Source of the DNA: Streptomyces dangxiongensis
Lineage (GTDB): Bacteria; Actinomycetota; Actinomycetes; Streptomycetales; Streptomycetaceae
Direction of reading: 5' to 3'
Length of the DNA: 64,000 nt
Assembly: GCF_003675325.1 (NCBI RefSeq)
Contig: NZ_CP033073.1
Location: 7,936,001 to 8,000,000, forward strand
The stretch's first letter is position 1. Every line of letters begins with the position of its first letter. Made by a program: the position numbers and the translations under genes. The notes beneath the pieces are model-generated. The model saw nothing but the letters and a program-made list of their open reading frames with translations, was not told where the DNA came from and did not search any database. Shown here in pieces: positions 9,156-17,166 of this stretch.

Positions 9156-9908
9156 TCAGTGCGTGAACCCGTTGCTCCGTTCCACTTTCGCCACGTGCAG
9201 CGTGTAGCTCTGATACCACTCGGCTCGCCCGCGCTTTTGCGCCGCGCGGTGCTCGGCGTTGGTCCGCCACTCCGTGAGGGCGTCGGCGTCGCGGAAGTAG
9301 CCGACGGTGATGCCCAGCCCGCCAGGAGTCTGCGCGTGGTCCATCCCCAGGTACCCGGGGACGTCCTTCACCAGGTCTTCCAGGCGTGCGTCGGTCTCGC
9401 TGTAGCCGCTCTGGTCCTGGGTTCGCACCGTAGTGAAGACAGCTACGTAGTAGGGGGGTTCATAGGACCCGACGGGCGCGACAGGCGCTTCGGAGCGATT
9501 GCTCATGGCGCCACCGTAAGGCGGGATGCGTCGCCGCGCATACACCTCTATTTCGATCTTCATCCGCGGGTCGGCGAGACCGCACATGAGCATCGTGGCG
9601 GCCGGCCGGACATCGCCGAAGTAGCTGCGCAGGACCGGCCAGCAGGGTTCGAAGTCTTCGCGGTCGGGCAGCAGGTAGCGCACGCGCACCACGTCGGCGA
9701 TGGTGCACTTCGCCTCGGCCAGTGCGGCTTCGATGTTGCGCAGGCACTGCTCGGCCTGCTCCGCCGCATCGTCGGAGATCGTCATGGTTGCGTAGTCGAA
9801 CCCGGTCGTGCCGGACACATGCACCCAGTCGCCGTCGACCACAGCACGGGCATAGCCGATCTGCTCTTCAAAGGTCGAGCCGCTGAGGACCGCGCGTCGC
9901 TCTGTCAT
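9156..9908 (-). CDS. RidA-like domain fused to an ABM monooxygenase domain
   Basis: A 250-residue two-domain protein. Residues about 5-130 are a RidA/YjgF/UK114 fold (GYARAVVDGDWVHVSGTTG, CLRNIEAALAEAKC, and PRMKIEIEVYARRR with the conserved Arg and Glu). Residues about 150-245 form an antibiotic-biosynthesis-monooxygenase-type dimeric barrel (VPGYLGMDHAQTPGGLGITV, NAEHRAAQKRGRAEWYQSY). RidA proteins remove reactive imines; ABM domains act on quinones, haem or aldehydes. A combined detoxification role is inference. It is divergent from a LysR gene with 72 bases between, suggesting control by it. Confidence 0.85.
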   Translation of the reverse strand: MTERRAVLSGSTFEEQIGYARAVVDGDWVHVSGTTGFDYATMTISDDAAEQAEQCLRNIEAALAEAKCTIADVVRVRYLLPDREDFEPCWPVLRSYFGDVRPAATMLMCGLADPRMKIEIEVYARRRIPPYGGAMSNRSEAPVAPVGSYEPPYYVAVFTTVRTQDQSGYSETDARLEDLVKDVPGYLGMDHAQTPGGLGITVGYFRDADALTEWRTNAEHRAAQKRGRAEWYQSYTLHVAKVERSNGFTH

Positions 9909-9980
9909 GCGCCGAACGCTAAATGGTCAGCACTAATACGTCTAATAGGGCCGCATGCATTGTCTGATATCTCTAGGCGT
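9909..9980. promoter_or_regulatory. Divergent promoter region, RidA-ABM and LysR genes
   Basis: The 72-base gap between oppositely oriented genes is AT-rich by local standards (gtcagcactaatacgtctaa). It is the normal position for a LysR-type operator. No exact T-N11-A palindrome can be asserted. Confidence 0.4.
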
Positions 9981-10889
9981 ATGGAGCGCCCCGAACTTCC
10001 CCTACCGCAGCTGCACGCCTTCGTCGTGCTCGCAGAGGAACTTCACTTCGGCCACGCGGCCGCCCGCCTGGGCATCGCCCAGCCGCCGCTGAGCCAGCAG
10101 ATCCGCCGCCTGGAGGACAAGGTCGGCCACGCGCTGTTCAGCCGCGCCTCAGGGCGTGTCACCCTATCCCCAGCCGGCAGCGAACTGCTGCCCGCCGCCC
10201 GGAGGGCACTCACCGACCTCGCGGACGGCCTGGCCGCAGCCCGGGCCGTCGGCAGTGGCCGGGCCGGCTGCCTACGGATCGGCTTCGCCGCCTCCCTCGC
10301 CCTGACCATCCTGCCCGGCCTGCTGCGCACCTTCCGTCACCAGTTCCCTGGCGTGCACCTGGACATCCACGAGATGACTACCGCTCCGCAGATCGCCGCC
10401 CTGCATGACAAGACCATCGACATCGGTCTACTGCGCGAACCTCCCACCGACGAGACGGAACTCGGCTTCAGGACGGTACTCAGCGAGCCTTTCGTGGCCG
10501 TGCTGCCGTCCACCCATCCTCTGGCTACCCAACGGACCGTGCAACTTGCGCAGTTGGCGGACTCGCCCTTCGTGCTGCTGCCCCGCACGGTCGGCCCGCC
10601 ACTGCACGACCAGATCATCGGCCTGTGCACGGCAGCAGGGTTCACACCGCAGGTAGTCCAGCACGCGGTGGAATGGCAAACCGTGTGCGCCCTCGTGGAA
10701 ACCGGTCTGGGCGTCTCCCTGGCCCCGGCGAGCATCCGGCGCATCCGCCTCAAAGGCGTCGCCTTCCGGAGGATCGAACCCGGCACCGACCGCACACGAG
10801 TGGCCGTCGCCTGGCGCGAGAACGACCATAATCCCCTCGTCACGGGCCTGCTGGCGACCATCAGCCAAGATCCGCCGGACAGGCCCTAG
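9981..10889 (+). CDS. LysR family transcriptional regulator
   Basis: 302 residues. The N-terminal winged helix-turn-helix (residues 8-67) has LHAFVVLAEELHFGHAAARL and QPPLSQQIRRLEDKVGHALF, classic for LysR proteins. It is followed by a substrate-binding domain (GCLRIGFAASLALTILPGLL; DIGLLREPP; VCALVETGLGVSLAP). ATG 9981 is used because the DNA-binding domain starts directly after it; the upstream in-frame codons overlap the divergent gene. It likely regulates the RidA-ABM gene. Confidence 0.85.
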   Translation: MERPELPLPQLHAFVVLAEELHFGHAAARLGIAQPPLSQQIRRLEDKVGHALFSRASGRVTLSPAGSELLPAARRALTDLADGLAAARAVGSGRAGCLRIGFAASLALTILPGLLRTFRHQFPGVHLDIHEMTTAPQIAALHDKTIDIGLLREPPTDETELGFRTVLSEPFVAVLPSTHPLATQRTVQLAQLADSPFVLLPRTVGPPLHDQIIGLCTAAGFTPQVVQHAVEWQTVCALVETGLGVSLAPASIRRIRLKGVAFRRIEPGTDRTRVAVAWRENDHNPLVTGLLATISQDPPDRP

Positions 10890-11249
10890 GCCCGCGCGGC
10901 CGCGAAGAAGGCCGGCGGAAGGCCGAAGGTGATGCGTGACAACGGAGACGTCCGCAAGGGCGCCCGCGTCGCGGGCGACGTCTGCGCCGTCTTCGAGCGG
11001 GCCGCGGGGTGGGATGCGGCTGACGTACAGTCGGGCTGGACCGTGCCCCGGTCCGAGCCGCGGCGGCGGGTCGGGCACCGGAAAGGTGCCCGACCCGGAC
11101 CCTTGCGGTTGCGCCGAGCCGATCTGCTGGACCTGAACGACTGCACACTCGGCAGTGCGCAGGGCGTGGCACCGGGCGGGTGGATCCGGGGGCCCGTTGG
11201 TTCGGGTCACCCGGATCCGCCTCGGCTGTGGGGGCAGGTGGTGGGGCTG
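10890..11249. other. Intergenic region between LysR and protease gene ends
   Basis: Convergent gap between two gene ends. It contains one strong hairpin (11067-11097) and GC-rich short repeats of gacgtc. No supported gene. Confidence 0.4.
11067..11097. terminator. Hairpin terminator, bidirectional
   Basis: A perfect 13-base stem (cgggtcgggcacc with ggtgcccgacccg) around the five-base loop ggaaa. It lies between the convergent LysR gene and protease gene. There is no T-run, as is common in Streptomyces. Confidence 0.65.
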
Positions 11250-13241
11250 TTACTTCGGGGCGACGAGCGAGTGTTCGGTGCCGAAGGTGGCGCCGGTGTG
11301 TGTGTACATGGTGGTCTCGCCGTCGGACCAGCGGACGACGAGGTCGTCCGGCCAGCCGTTGGAGTCGTAGCTGCCCGCTGTCATCACCGAGTCGTGGGAC
11401 CAGATGCTGCCGGCCGGGGCCATGTGGACCTCCTTGCCGACGCCGCCGGGGCCGGTCTCCTGGAACTGGGAGACCCTTCCGTCGGACCAGCGCACCAGGG
11501 CGTCCCAGTTGTTGCCGCCGGTGAAGTCGCCCGCGGTCACCAGGGTGGCGTCCTTCCAGGCGCTCTTCGGCTTCGCCAACTGGTGTTCGGTGCCGAAGCC
11601 CTTGTCGCCGACGGCGGTGTAGTCGGTGACCTCGCCGTCGCTCCAGCGCACCAGCAGGTCGCTGACGTACTTCGCGGTTCCGAAGCTGCCGCCGGTGATC
11701 TGGTCGGCGTGGCTCCAGATGGATCCGGCGCCGGCCAGTTCGATCCCGCCGTCCATGCCCTTGGTGCCGACATCGGGGAGGAGCCTGACCTCGCCGGAAT
11801 TGAACACCACCAGCAGGTCCGAGCCGTTGCCGCCAGAGAAGTCCCCACCGGTGAAGGACTTGACGTCCTGCCAGACGCCGTGGGGTGCGGCCAGCCGACG
11901 CTCGCCGGTGAAGCCGCCGTTGCCGTCACCGGTGTACAGGGTTACCTCACCGTCGGTCCAGACCACGATCAGGTCGCCCTTGCCGTCGCCGGTGTACTCG
12001 CCCGAGGCCAGCAGCTTGGCATGGGACCAGGTCTCACCGCCGCCCATGGAGTACGGCAGCGGCGGCTGGTCGTAAGTGGTGCCGTGGGACACGTGCTGGT
12101 CGTTCTTCGCCTCGTCGTACAGGCGGAAGAACCAGTCGCCGTGCATGGGGCTGTACGTGAGCCAGTCCACGTTCGCGTCGTTGCCGCCGCCGTTGTACCC
12201 GCCGACGTTGCCGATGATCTCACCGGTGCCCTTCGCCCAGTCCACCTGGGAGAACCAGGGACCGCCGGAGACACCGCTCCACATGCCGCGGCACTTGGCC
12301 TGGATCTGGTAGAAGCCGGGGAGCGCCTCCGTCTGCGTGAGGCACCGCACGGGATGGTCCTCGGGGTCGTGGCTGGAGGGATAGCCCAGCATCGTGACCT
12401 TGTTCAGGTAACCCGGCGTGCGCACCAGCTTGTTCGCGCCCACCACGTCCTGCGCCTGCTTGCCGCTCTTTGAGGGCTCGAGCCGGCCGAAGGAGAAGTC
12501 CAGGTCTGAGATGGGCTTCTTGGTGTTGTGCACGTACCGGTTGTCGGTGAACCACTTGGAGATCCGGTAGAACCCGAACGTCTGCTTGTCCAGCGTGTAC
12601 TCGGCGGCGTACTGGGGGACGAAGACGGCCTTGCCACCGTCGCAGTGCCCGGCGGTCAGGATCAGATTGTGCCCGGGGCTCTCCACCACGCTGGCGGTGC
12701 ACTTGTGCGCGTGCATCCGGTCGGTGGTCGGATCCGTGTCGTAGGTGAAGATCGTCCCGACGGACGGCAGGCCGAGGATGTGCTCCGCCGTCGGCATGTC
12801 GGCCGCCACCGAGGGACCGGCCGGGGCCGCCCGCCGCACACGGGCCTTGGCGCTCGGGTCCGCCTGCTGCGCGGACAGTGCCGGGTCGGTGGCCGAGGCC
12901 ATGCGTTCAGGCGTCCAGAAGCGGATGGCGTCCGCGTCCGACCAGTCGTCGTCGCCGGTCTTCGGCTCCGTGGAACCGCCCGCGCTCGCCGACGGCGAGG
13001 CCGAGGGCTCCCCCGTTCCGTTCGGGGTCGAGGGGCCGGCAGATGCAGAGGGCGCGGGTTCAACGGACGGTCCGGCTGACGTTCCAGCGGACGGCACCGT
13101 GGTCGCAGACAGGTGGGGCGCCGGTGTGACGTCCTGAACCTGGGCCTGGGCCTGGGCGAGGCTTCCCCCTCCCGTCAGGAGCAGAGCAGTTCCGGCCGCG
13201 AGGACCACGAGGCGCGATATTCGTCTGTGTGAGGTATGCAA
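11250..13241 (-). CDS. Secreted trypsin-like serine protease with FG-GAP-like repeats
   Basis: 663 residues from TTG 13241, preceded by AGAAAG. Residues 1-36 are a signal peptide (RRISRLVVLAAGTALLLTGG). Residues 37-95 are a Pro/Ser/Thr-rich linker. Residues about 145-380 form a trypsin-like domain with His199 (LTAGHC), Asp246 or Asp248 (SDLDFSF) and Ser325 (GVSGGPWF). Residues about 390-663 hold repeats of the form DLLVRWSDGEVTDYT, like FG-GAP/VCBS beta-propeller repeats. It is an exported protease whose propeller probably binds substrate or surface. The gene at 13355 lies upstream in the same direction, so they may be co-transcribed. Confidence 0.85.
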   Translation of the reverse strand: MHTSHRRISRLVVLAAGTALLLTGGGSLAQAQAQVQDVTPAPHLSATTVPSAGTSAGPSVEPAPSASAGPSTPNGTGEPSASPSASAGGSTEPKTGDDDWSDADAIRFWTPERMASATDPALSAQQADPSAKARVRRAAPAGPSVAADMPTAEHILGLPSVGTIFTYDTDPTTDRMHAHKCTASVVESPGHNLILTAGHCDGGKAVFVPQYAAEYTLDKQTFGFYRISKWFTDNRYVHNTKKPISDLDFSFGRLEPSKSGKQAQDVVGANKLVRTPGYLNKVTMLGYPSSHDPEDHPVRCLTQTEALPGFYQIQAKCRGMWSGVSGGPWFSQVDWAKGTGEIIGNVGGYNGGGNDANVDWLTYSPMHGDWFFRLYDEAKNDQHVSHGTTYDQPPLPYSMGGGETWSHAKLLASGEYTGDGKGDLIVVWTDGEVTLYTGDGNGGFTGERRLAAPHGVWQDVKSFTGGDFSGGNGSDLLVVFNSGEVRLLPDVGTKGMDGGIELAGAGSIWSHADQITGGSFGTAKYVSDLLVRWSDGEVTDYTAVGDKGFGTEHQLAKPKSAWKDATLVTAGDFTGGNNWDALVRWSDGRVSQFQETGPGGVGKEVHMAPAGSIWSHDSVMTAGSYDSNGWPDDLVVRWSDGETTMYTHTGATFGTEHSLVAPK

Positions 13242-13354
13242 GGAATGCTTTCTGAGTCGTGGGACAACTGAACCGCCTCCGGGCCGGAAACGGCCAGAAG
13301 GAGCGAAGGAAGAGCGAGGAAAGACGGGGACGGTCTGCGGCTGCCGGTTTGCCT

Positions 13355-14236
13355 CTACGCGGAGGGCTCGGCCTTGCGTGAGCGTTGGCGCCGCACCGTG
13401 AACACTCCGCCGGAGGCGAGGGCCAGTCCCGCGGCTGCGACGCCACCGGCGACCGCCCAGGAAGGGCCGCCGTCCTTGACGGGCTGGCCGGCGATCGTGA
13501 CGTGCTGTGTCGTGGTCTGCTGCCCATGGTGGCTGACCACGGTCACGGTGTAGCGGCCGTCGGGTACATCGCCTCGCAGTCGTGCGTGGCCCGCGTAGAC
13601 CGTGCCGGCGTCGTCGCATTTGCAGCCGGGGTTGTCCGGGCTGTTGGTCTTGATGGTCAACGGTCCCTTGAAGATGGGCGACGTGACGGTCAGGGAGTTC
13701 TCCCCCGGTGCGGCCCGCAGGTCGGTGAGGACCACCCGGACGTCACCGCCCGGCCGGAGGGAGGCCGGCGTGCCGCTGCCGGGGAACGCGTCCCGGGGAC
13801 CGATGACGAACCGGTCGATCTGCGCCGAGTTCTCGGCCGCGACCTTGAGTGTGGCCGTCGCGACGATACGGCCGTGGCTGGTCGCGGTGACCGGATAGGC
13901 GCCCGGGCGCAGACCCGAACGGATGCGATGCTCTGAGCCCTCCGCGTCCACCTGCACCGACTGCGTCGACCCCTTCTTCAGGGGAGTCAGGGTGATCGGC
14001 TCCTGCAGGGCCGGGGAGGTGACCTTGACCTTGTCCCATCCCGGTGGCATTCCCTCGAGGCTGAACCAGAGGTCGTCACCGGCTTCCAGGGCGAGGTTCT
14101 GAGCCACGTGGTACTCCAGGCGGACGCCCGGAGACGGGCTCACACCCTCGGCGGCCGACACCCCCGCCGCCCCTCCCAGCAAGGGCACCACGGCAAGACC
14201 GGCGACGCCCACGGCCCGAACTGCACTGCGGAACAA
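13355..14236 (-). CDS. Secreted, C-terminally anchored surface protein
   Basis: 293 residues from TTG 14236, five bases after a strong AAGGGGGA ribosome site. There is an N-terminal signal peptide (GVAGLAVVPLLGGAAGVSA). Then come beta-rich modules (residues about 35-240) with repeated patterns such as VKVTSPALQEPITL, LTVTSPIFKGPLTI and GRYTVTVVSHHG. A C-terminal membrane helix (WAVAGGVAAAGLALASGGVF) ends in a basic tail (RRQRSRK), the layout of a type I membrane-anchored protein. No LPxTG sortase motif. Family unknown. It precedes the protease gene by about 110 bases, and a shared envelope role is inference. Confidence 0.7.
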   Translation of the reverse strand: MFRSAVRAVGVAGLAVVPLLGGAAGVSAAEGVSPSPGVRLEYHVAQNLALEAGDDLWFSLEGMPPGWDKVKVTSPALQEPITLTPLKKGSTQSVQVDAEGSEHRIRSGLRPGAYPVTATSHGRIVATATLKVAAENSAQIDRFVIGPRDAFPGSGTPASLRPGGDVRVVLTDLRAAPGENSLTVTSPIFKGPLTIKTNSPDNPGCKCDDAGTVYAGHARLRGDVPDGRYTVTVVSHHGQQTTTQHVTIAGQPVKDGGPSWAVAGGVAAAGLALASGGVFTVRRQRSRKAEPSA

Positions 14237-14329
14237 CGGTTCCCCCTTGGTCGGCGATGGCTGGGCCGGTTCGACCGCGTCCATCTGTCGACCAGGAAGA
14301 GGACAGAAGCGGGCAGTTGGTTGCCGACG

Positions 14330-14780
14330 ACCAGCGCCTGTGGTGCTTTCCTGCCCGGCGCTGGCGGGGTGTTCGTCGTCCGGTGCGCATTCGGGAGGGA
14401 AGAACGGGGCCTGTGCTGCTGGGCCGTCGGGGGCGGCGGCCGCGGGGACGGACGTCTCGCCTCGCGCCGCACCGCCGACGATGTCGGGGTCCTCGGCCGG
14501 CTGCACGAGTGTCTCGTACAGGCTGTCGAAGGGCGGCTCCATGCAGACCGCCCAGGGACTCGGCGAAGTGCCTGGGGCAGGGGCTCAGGGCGATGGCGTG
14601 GTCCAGAACCGGGAACATGCCCCACTCGTCGATCCGTTGCTGCAGCGCGGCCAGGGCCGGAGTGTCCGGCAGGAGCAGCCCGTGCAGCACGTACAGCGCG
14701 TAGAAGCAGCACAGGCCGACCAGCACCGTCCGTGCCCCCACCAGCTCCTCATCACTGGCCCGCTTCACCGGTCCCACCAT
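14330..14780 (-). pseudogene. Membrane protein remnant, frameshifted
   Basis: The frame from 14780 reads ELVGARTVLVGLCCFYALYV and PDTPALAALQQRIDEWGMF, a probable single-helix membrane protein. It loses coding character near 14540. There, a second frame (MEPPFDSLYETLVQPAEDPD) keeps GC3 bias down to about 14370. The pattern suggests one gene with an indel near 14545. Its start overlaps the 88-residue gene upstream, as in an operon. Function unknown. Confidence 0.4.
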
Positions 14781-15018
14781 GTACGTTGCTGCTGGAGCAA
14801 CCCCAGTCCACCGGGGGCCCCTCGCCGCGCTCCGCCGCTCCGAGCGCCTGCTCCCAGTCCTCGACCGTCAGCCCGAACACGCCGCATGCGGCGAACGCCT
14901 CGGCCGGCGCGTCCACCCCGACCTCCTGTGCTCCCAAGCCGAACGCGGTCCCGCGCGCGGGCCGCGGGCGCGGCTCCTGAGGGTGCGGCTCCATACTGTC
15001 GGCGATGTCGTTTTCCAA
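14752..15018 (-). CDS. Small hypothetical protein
   Basis: 88 residues, acidic, no membrane segment. It contains AFAACGVFGLTVEDWEQALG followed by a GCSSSNVHGG tail. It overlaps the start of the membrane protein remnant at 14780, consistent with co-translation. I do not recognise it. The unusual short C-terminus with Cys-Ser-Ser-Ser is visible but not diagnostic. Confidence 0.45.
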   Translation of the reverse strand: MENDIADSMEPHPQEPRPRPARGTAFGLGAQEVGVDAPAEAFAACGVFGLTVEDWEQALGAAERGEGPPVDWGCSSSNVHGGTGEAGQ

Positions 15019-15408
15019 CCTGTACGCCGTCGCCTGCCTCCGCCGCGCTGCGCAGCCGCGCCATCCGGTTGCCCCGGCCCGCGCCCTCTTCGTCGCCGGT
15101 TCGCCGCTGGCTACTTACGCCCGCCCACCCTCCAAGCCCGCGCCCCGCCCGAATCCGGCCGTTCTCCCGCGGCCGTCGGCCGCCGCCCGTGTCGGCCACG
15201 CCTGGGCCGTGGGCGGCCGCCGTGTCGGCGTCGTGCCCGTGCCGGGCCGGCTGCCGCCCGCCGGAGGCTGCCATGCTCCGCCCGGCTGGCCGTCGTCCGG
15301 CCGCGCCGCCCGAGCCGGAGGGCCATCATGACCAGGAGCGGGGCGAGCTTCGGAGGCCTGTTCCGCTGCCGTACTGGCAAATCTCCGTCGGATTGAGCAG
15401 TGAGTCGC
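15019..15408. other. Low-complexity gene-poor segment
   Basis: The plus strand is rich in C and poor in A. Several frames stay open only because of composition. No motif, repeat or hairpin with a function is seen. Confidence 0.4.
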
Positions 15409-15870
15409 TCAACAGGTCTCTCGGTAGAGCAGTTCAGGGATCAACGATTGCCAATCCGCTGTACGCATGCCACCGCTTGAACGGCGGGAGATGGATTCGA
15501 CGATGGACTCGGGGGAGTACGTCAGGGCGGTCACGGACCCAGGCTCATTGCTTCCCGTAGTGCTGGTGGTCCCGGTGAAGGTGCTCAACCGCCGTTTCTG
15601 AGCCCGGTCCCAGACCGTTACCCAGCCGGCGTCGTCACCGGTTGCCACACGGTCGCTGCTCGGAGGGCCGGGGGCGACGGCGGCCGATGCCGGTTGTACC
15701 TCGAGGTACCGGCACCCTGCGTTCCGTATCCAGGTGCACTTCCCGGATGCCATGGCGGTGCAGCGGATACCGGTATACCGGTATACCGGTGTGCTGAGGT
15801 CTGCGGCTCTCCACACACGCATGGTGTTGTCGTCCGCCGTCCCTTTTCGCTGAGGGGGTTCTCGTCGCAC
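15409..15870 (-). pseudogene. WD40-repeat protein, C-terminal fragment
   Basis: About 150 residues with WD40-like text: GTADDNTMRVWRAADLSTPV and GWVTVWDRAQKRRLSTFTG, then VTALTYSPES. Full WD40 proteins carry four to eight repeats and usually a kinase or other N-terminal domain, none of which is present. The 5' end abuts a DNA ligase fragment on the opposite strand. Probably a remnant. Confidence 0.6.
15767..15790. repeat. Three tandem copies of ATACCGGT
   Basis: An exact 8-base unit repeated three times; each contains the palindrome ACCGGT. It lies inside the WD40 fragment, where it encodes part of PVYRYTGIR. Confidence 0.85.
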
Positions 15871-16228
15871 CGTTGAGCCTGTGCCCGGCCACGACGGACC
15901 GGGCCGCGGCCGGAGACTGGCTGCACCCGGCGTGGGGCGCGGCGGGCGTGGAAGGCGTGATCGTGAAGGGCCGGGCCCAGGCGTACCGGCCCGGACGTCG
16001 TGGCTGGATCAAGGTGCGGGCCAGGACCACGGCGGAGGGCCTGATCGTCGCCGTCACGGGGACCGTCCAGGAGCCGAACACTTTGCTGCTGGGCCGTTAC
16101 GACACGGCGGCCCGGCTCCGCCTGGTCGCCCGCACCGCGCCCCCATCACCCCGCGCCAGGTCCGTGGTCCGGCCGGTCCCGACCGGCCGGGGCAGCCGTA
16201 CCGTGCCGCCGTCGAGGGGCATGTAGTG
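15870..16228 (+). pseudogene. ATP-dependent DNA ligase, C-terminal fragment
   Basis: The plus-strand frame contains GVEGVIVKGRAQAYRPGRRG, then WIKVRARTTAEGLIVAVTG and NTLLLGRYDTAARLRLVART. These are motifs V to VI and the start of the oligonucleotide-binding domain of actinobacterial ATP-dependent DNA ligases. The nucleotidyl-lysine part is missing and the C-terminal end is replaced by arginine-rich low-complexity text. A broken copy. Confidence 0.7.
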
Positions 16229-16239
16229 TGCTGCGCGCT

Positions 16240-16857
16240 CCGTGCCGGGTTGCCCGCCACTGCCGCCGCTCGGCCTCTGTCCGGTCCCCGCCGCGTCGAC
16301 GGGTCTCGCTGCCCGGCCGTCGCGTCCGTCTGGCCGCCGCCGGGCGGCCGTGCCGGGCCGCGCGCTCCGTCAGACTGTCTCCGGCCCGGCGCCCGCCGCT
16401 GCCCGTCCGGCCCGGCCTTGCCTCACAGACTCTGCGGTCCTCGCCGTCCCGGGCGGTCTTCCGGCCTGCGGTCTCGGGCGCTGCCTTCTCGTCCGCATTG
16501 TCTCTACCCGTGCCCGGCCTGTGCCCGGCCTGTGCCCGGCCTGTGCCCGGCCTGTGCCCGGCCTGTGCCCGGCCTGTGCCCGGCCCGTGCCCGGCCGTCG
16601 GCGGTTCTGTCGTCGGGTTGCAGGGGGAGGCTCCCGCCGGGTCGTCCCGCTGCTTCCCGTGCGGTGCCTGTCTCGCGTCTCCGACTGGCCGTGCCCCGCC
16701 GGACCCCGCGGTTCGCTGGCCAGCAGGGGGGAGAGGTGGCCCGTCCGGGCAGCGTGCGAGGGGCCTCGGGCGGGCTCCGGTTCGTATGGTGCCCGTTGGA
16801 AGATGCCGGAAGGCGGCGACAGGCCGGGCACGGCTCAGGCCGGCGCGGCCCTGGTGG
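16240..16857. other. A-poor low-complexity region
   Basis: The plus strand has very few adenines and many ccggcc, gccgtc and cctgtc words. Long overlapping open frames in all directions are composition artefacts with no conserved motif. It holds the 11-bp tandem repeat at 16510-16597. Similar DNA, sharing cggcctctgtcc, lies at 23290-23560 on the far side of the split HAD gene. Confidence 0.5.
16510..16597. repeat. Eight tandem copies of an 11-bp unit
   Basis: The unit gtgcccggcct is repeated six times exactly, followed by two copies that differ in the last base. The repeats touch each other without spacers, so this is a minisatellite and not a CRISPR array. Confidence 0.9.
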
Positions 16858-17042
16858 TCAGGCGACGTGGGTTTCCAGACGGCGGGCGAAGTCTTCGAGG
16901 GCGGCGAAGTCGTCGTCGCGCAGTCCGCACCGGGGATCGACATGCCGCAAGAGCGCAGGGGCATGGTGGTGTGCCGCGACGAAAGCCCGGTCTGGCTCGC
17001 CGAGGTCGTCGTCGACCCACGCGAAGGGGCGACCGCTCGCGT
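16858..17042 (-). pseudogene. HAD (SAK RNA-repair type) gene, 3' part split off by a transposon
   Basis: Encodes the last 58 residues of a HAD-like protein: GRPFAWVDDDLGEPDRAFVA, then LLRHVDPRCGLRDDDFAAL and a normal stop. The WVDDD aspartates fit the acidic HAD motif IV. There is no start. The 5' part is found 5.8 kb away on the same strand at 22853-23226. Joining the two at the shared core ACGCGAG gives one continuous frame. Confidence 0.8.
17036..17042. repeat. Left 7-bp core of the Tn554-like element
   Basis: ctcgcgt; identical to 22853-22859. It encodes the Ala-Ser junction of the target HAD gene on the minus strand. Confidence 0.8.
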
Positions 17043-17166
17043 TTTCCAACTGGTCTGTGGGTGTTCGTGTCCCTCGTTTGGGTGCCCTCTACCGGCGCCC
17101 CGTGCCGGTTAACCGACTGTCTCCGTTCTCTTCGGTACGTGTAGGAGATCGGTTGGGGAGGCAGGG
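17043..17166. promoter_or_regulatory. Left end and leader of the Tn554-like element
   Basis: Contains an inverted repeat accggc-N7-gccggt (17091-17109) overlapping the palindrome GGTTAACC (17107-17114). Then comes gagatcggttggggaggcag, with ggggagg as the likely ribosome site, and GTG at 17167. This is a likely recombinase-binding end and promoter. Confidence 0.5.

Noticed and set aside
10428..11210. Minus-strand open frame antisense to the LysR gene
   Set aside because: The LysR frame has full family motifs and better codon bias; the antisense frame has none.
16510..16597. CRISPR-like repeat array
   Set aside because: The 11-bp units are contiguous with no spacers and there are no cas genes.
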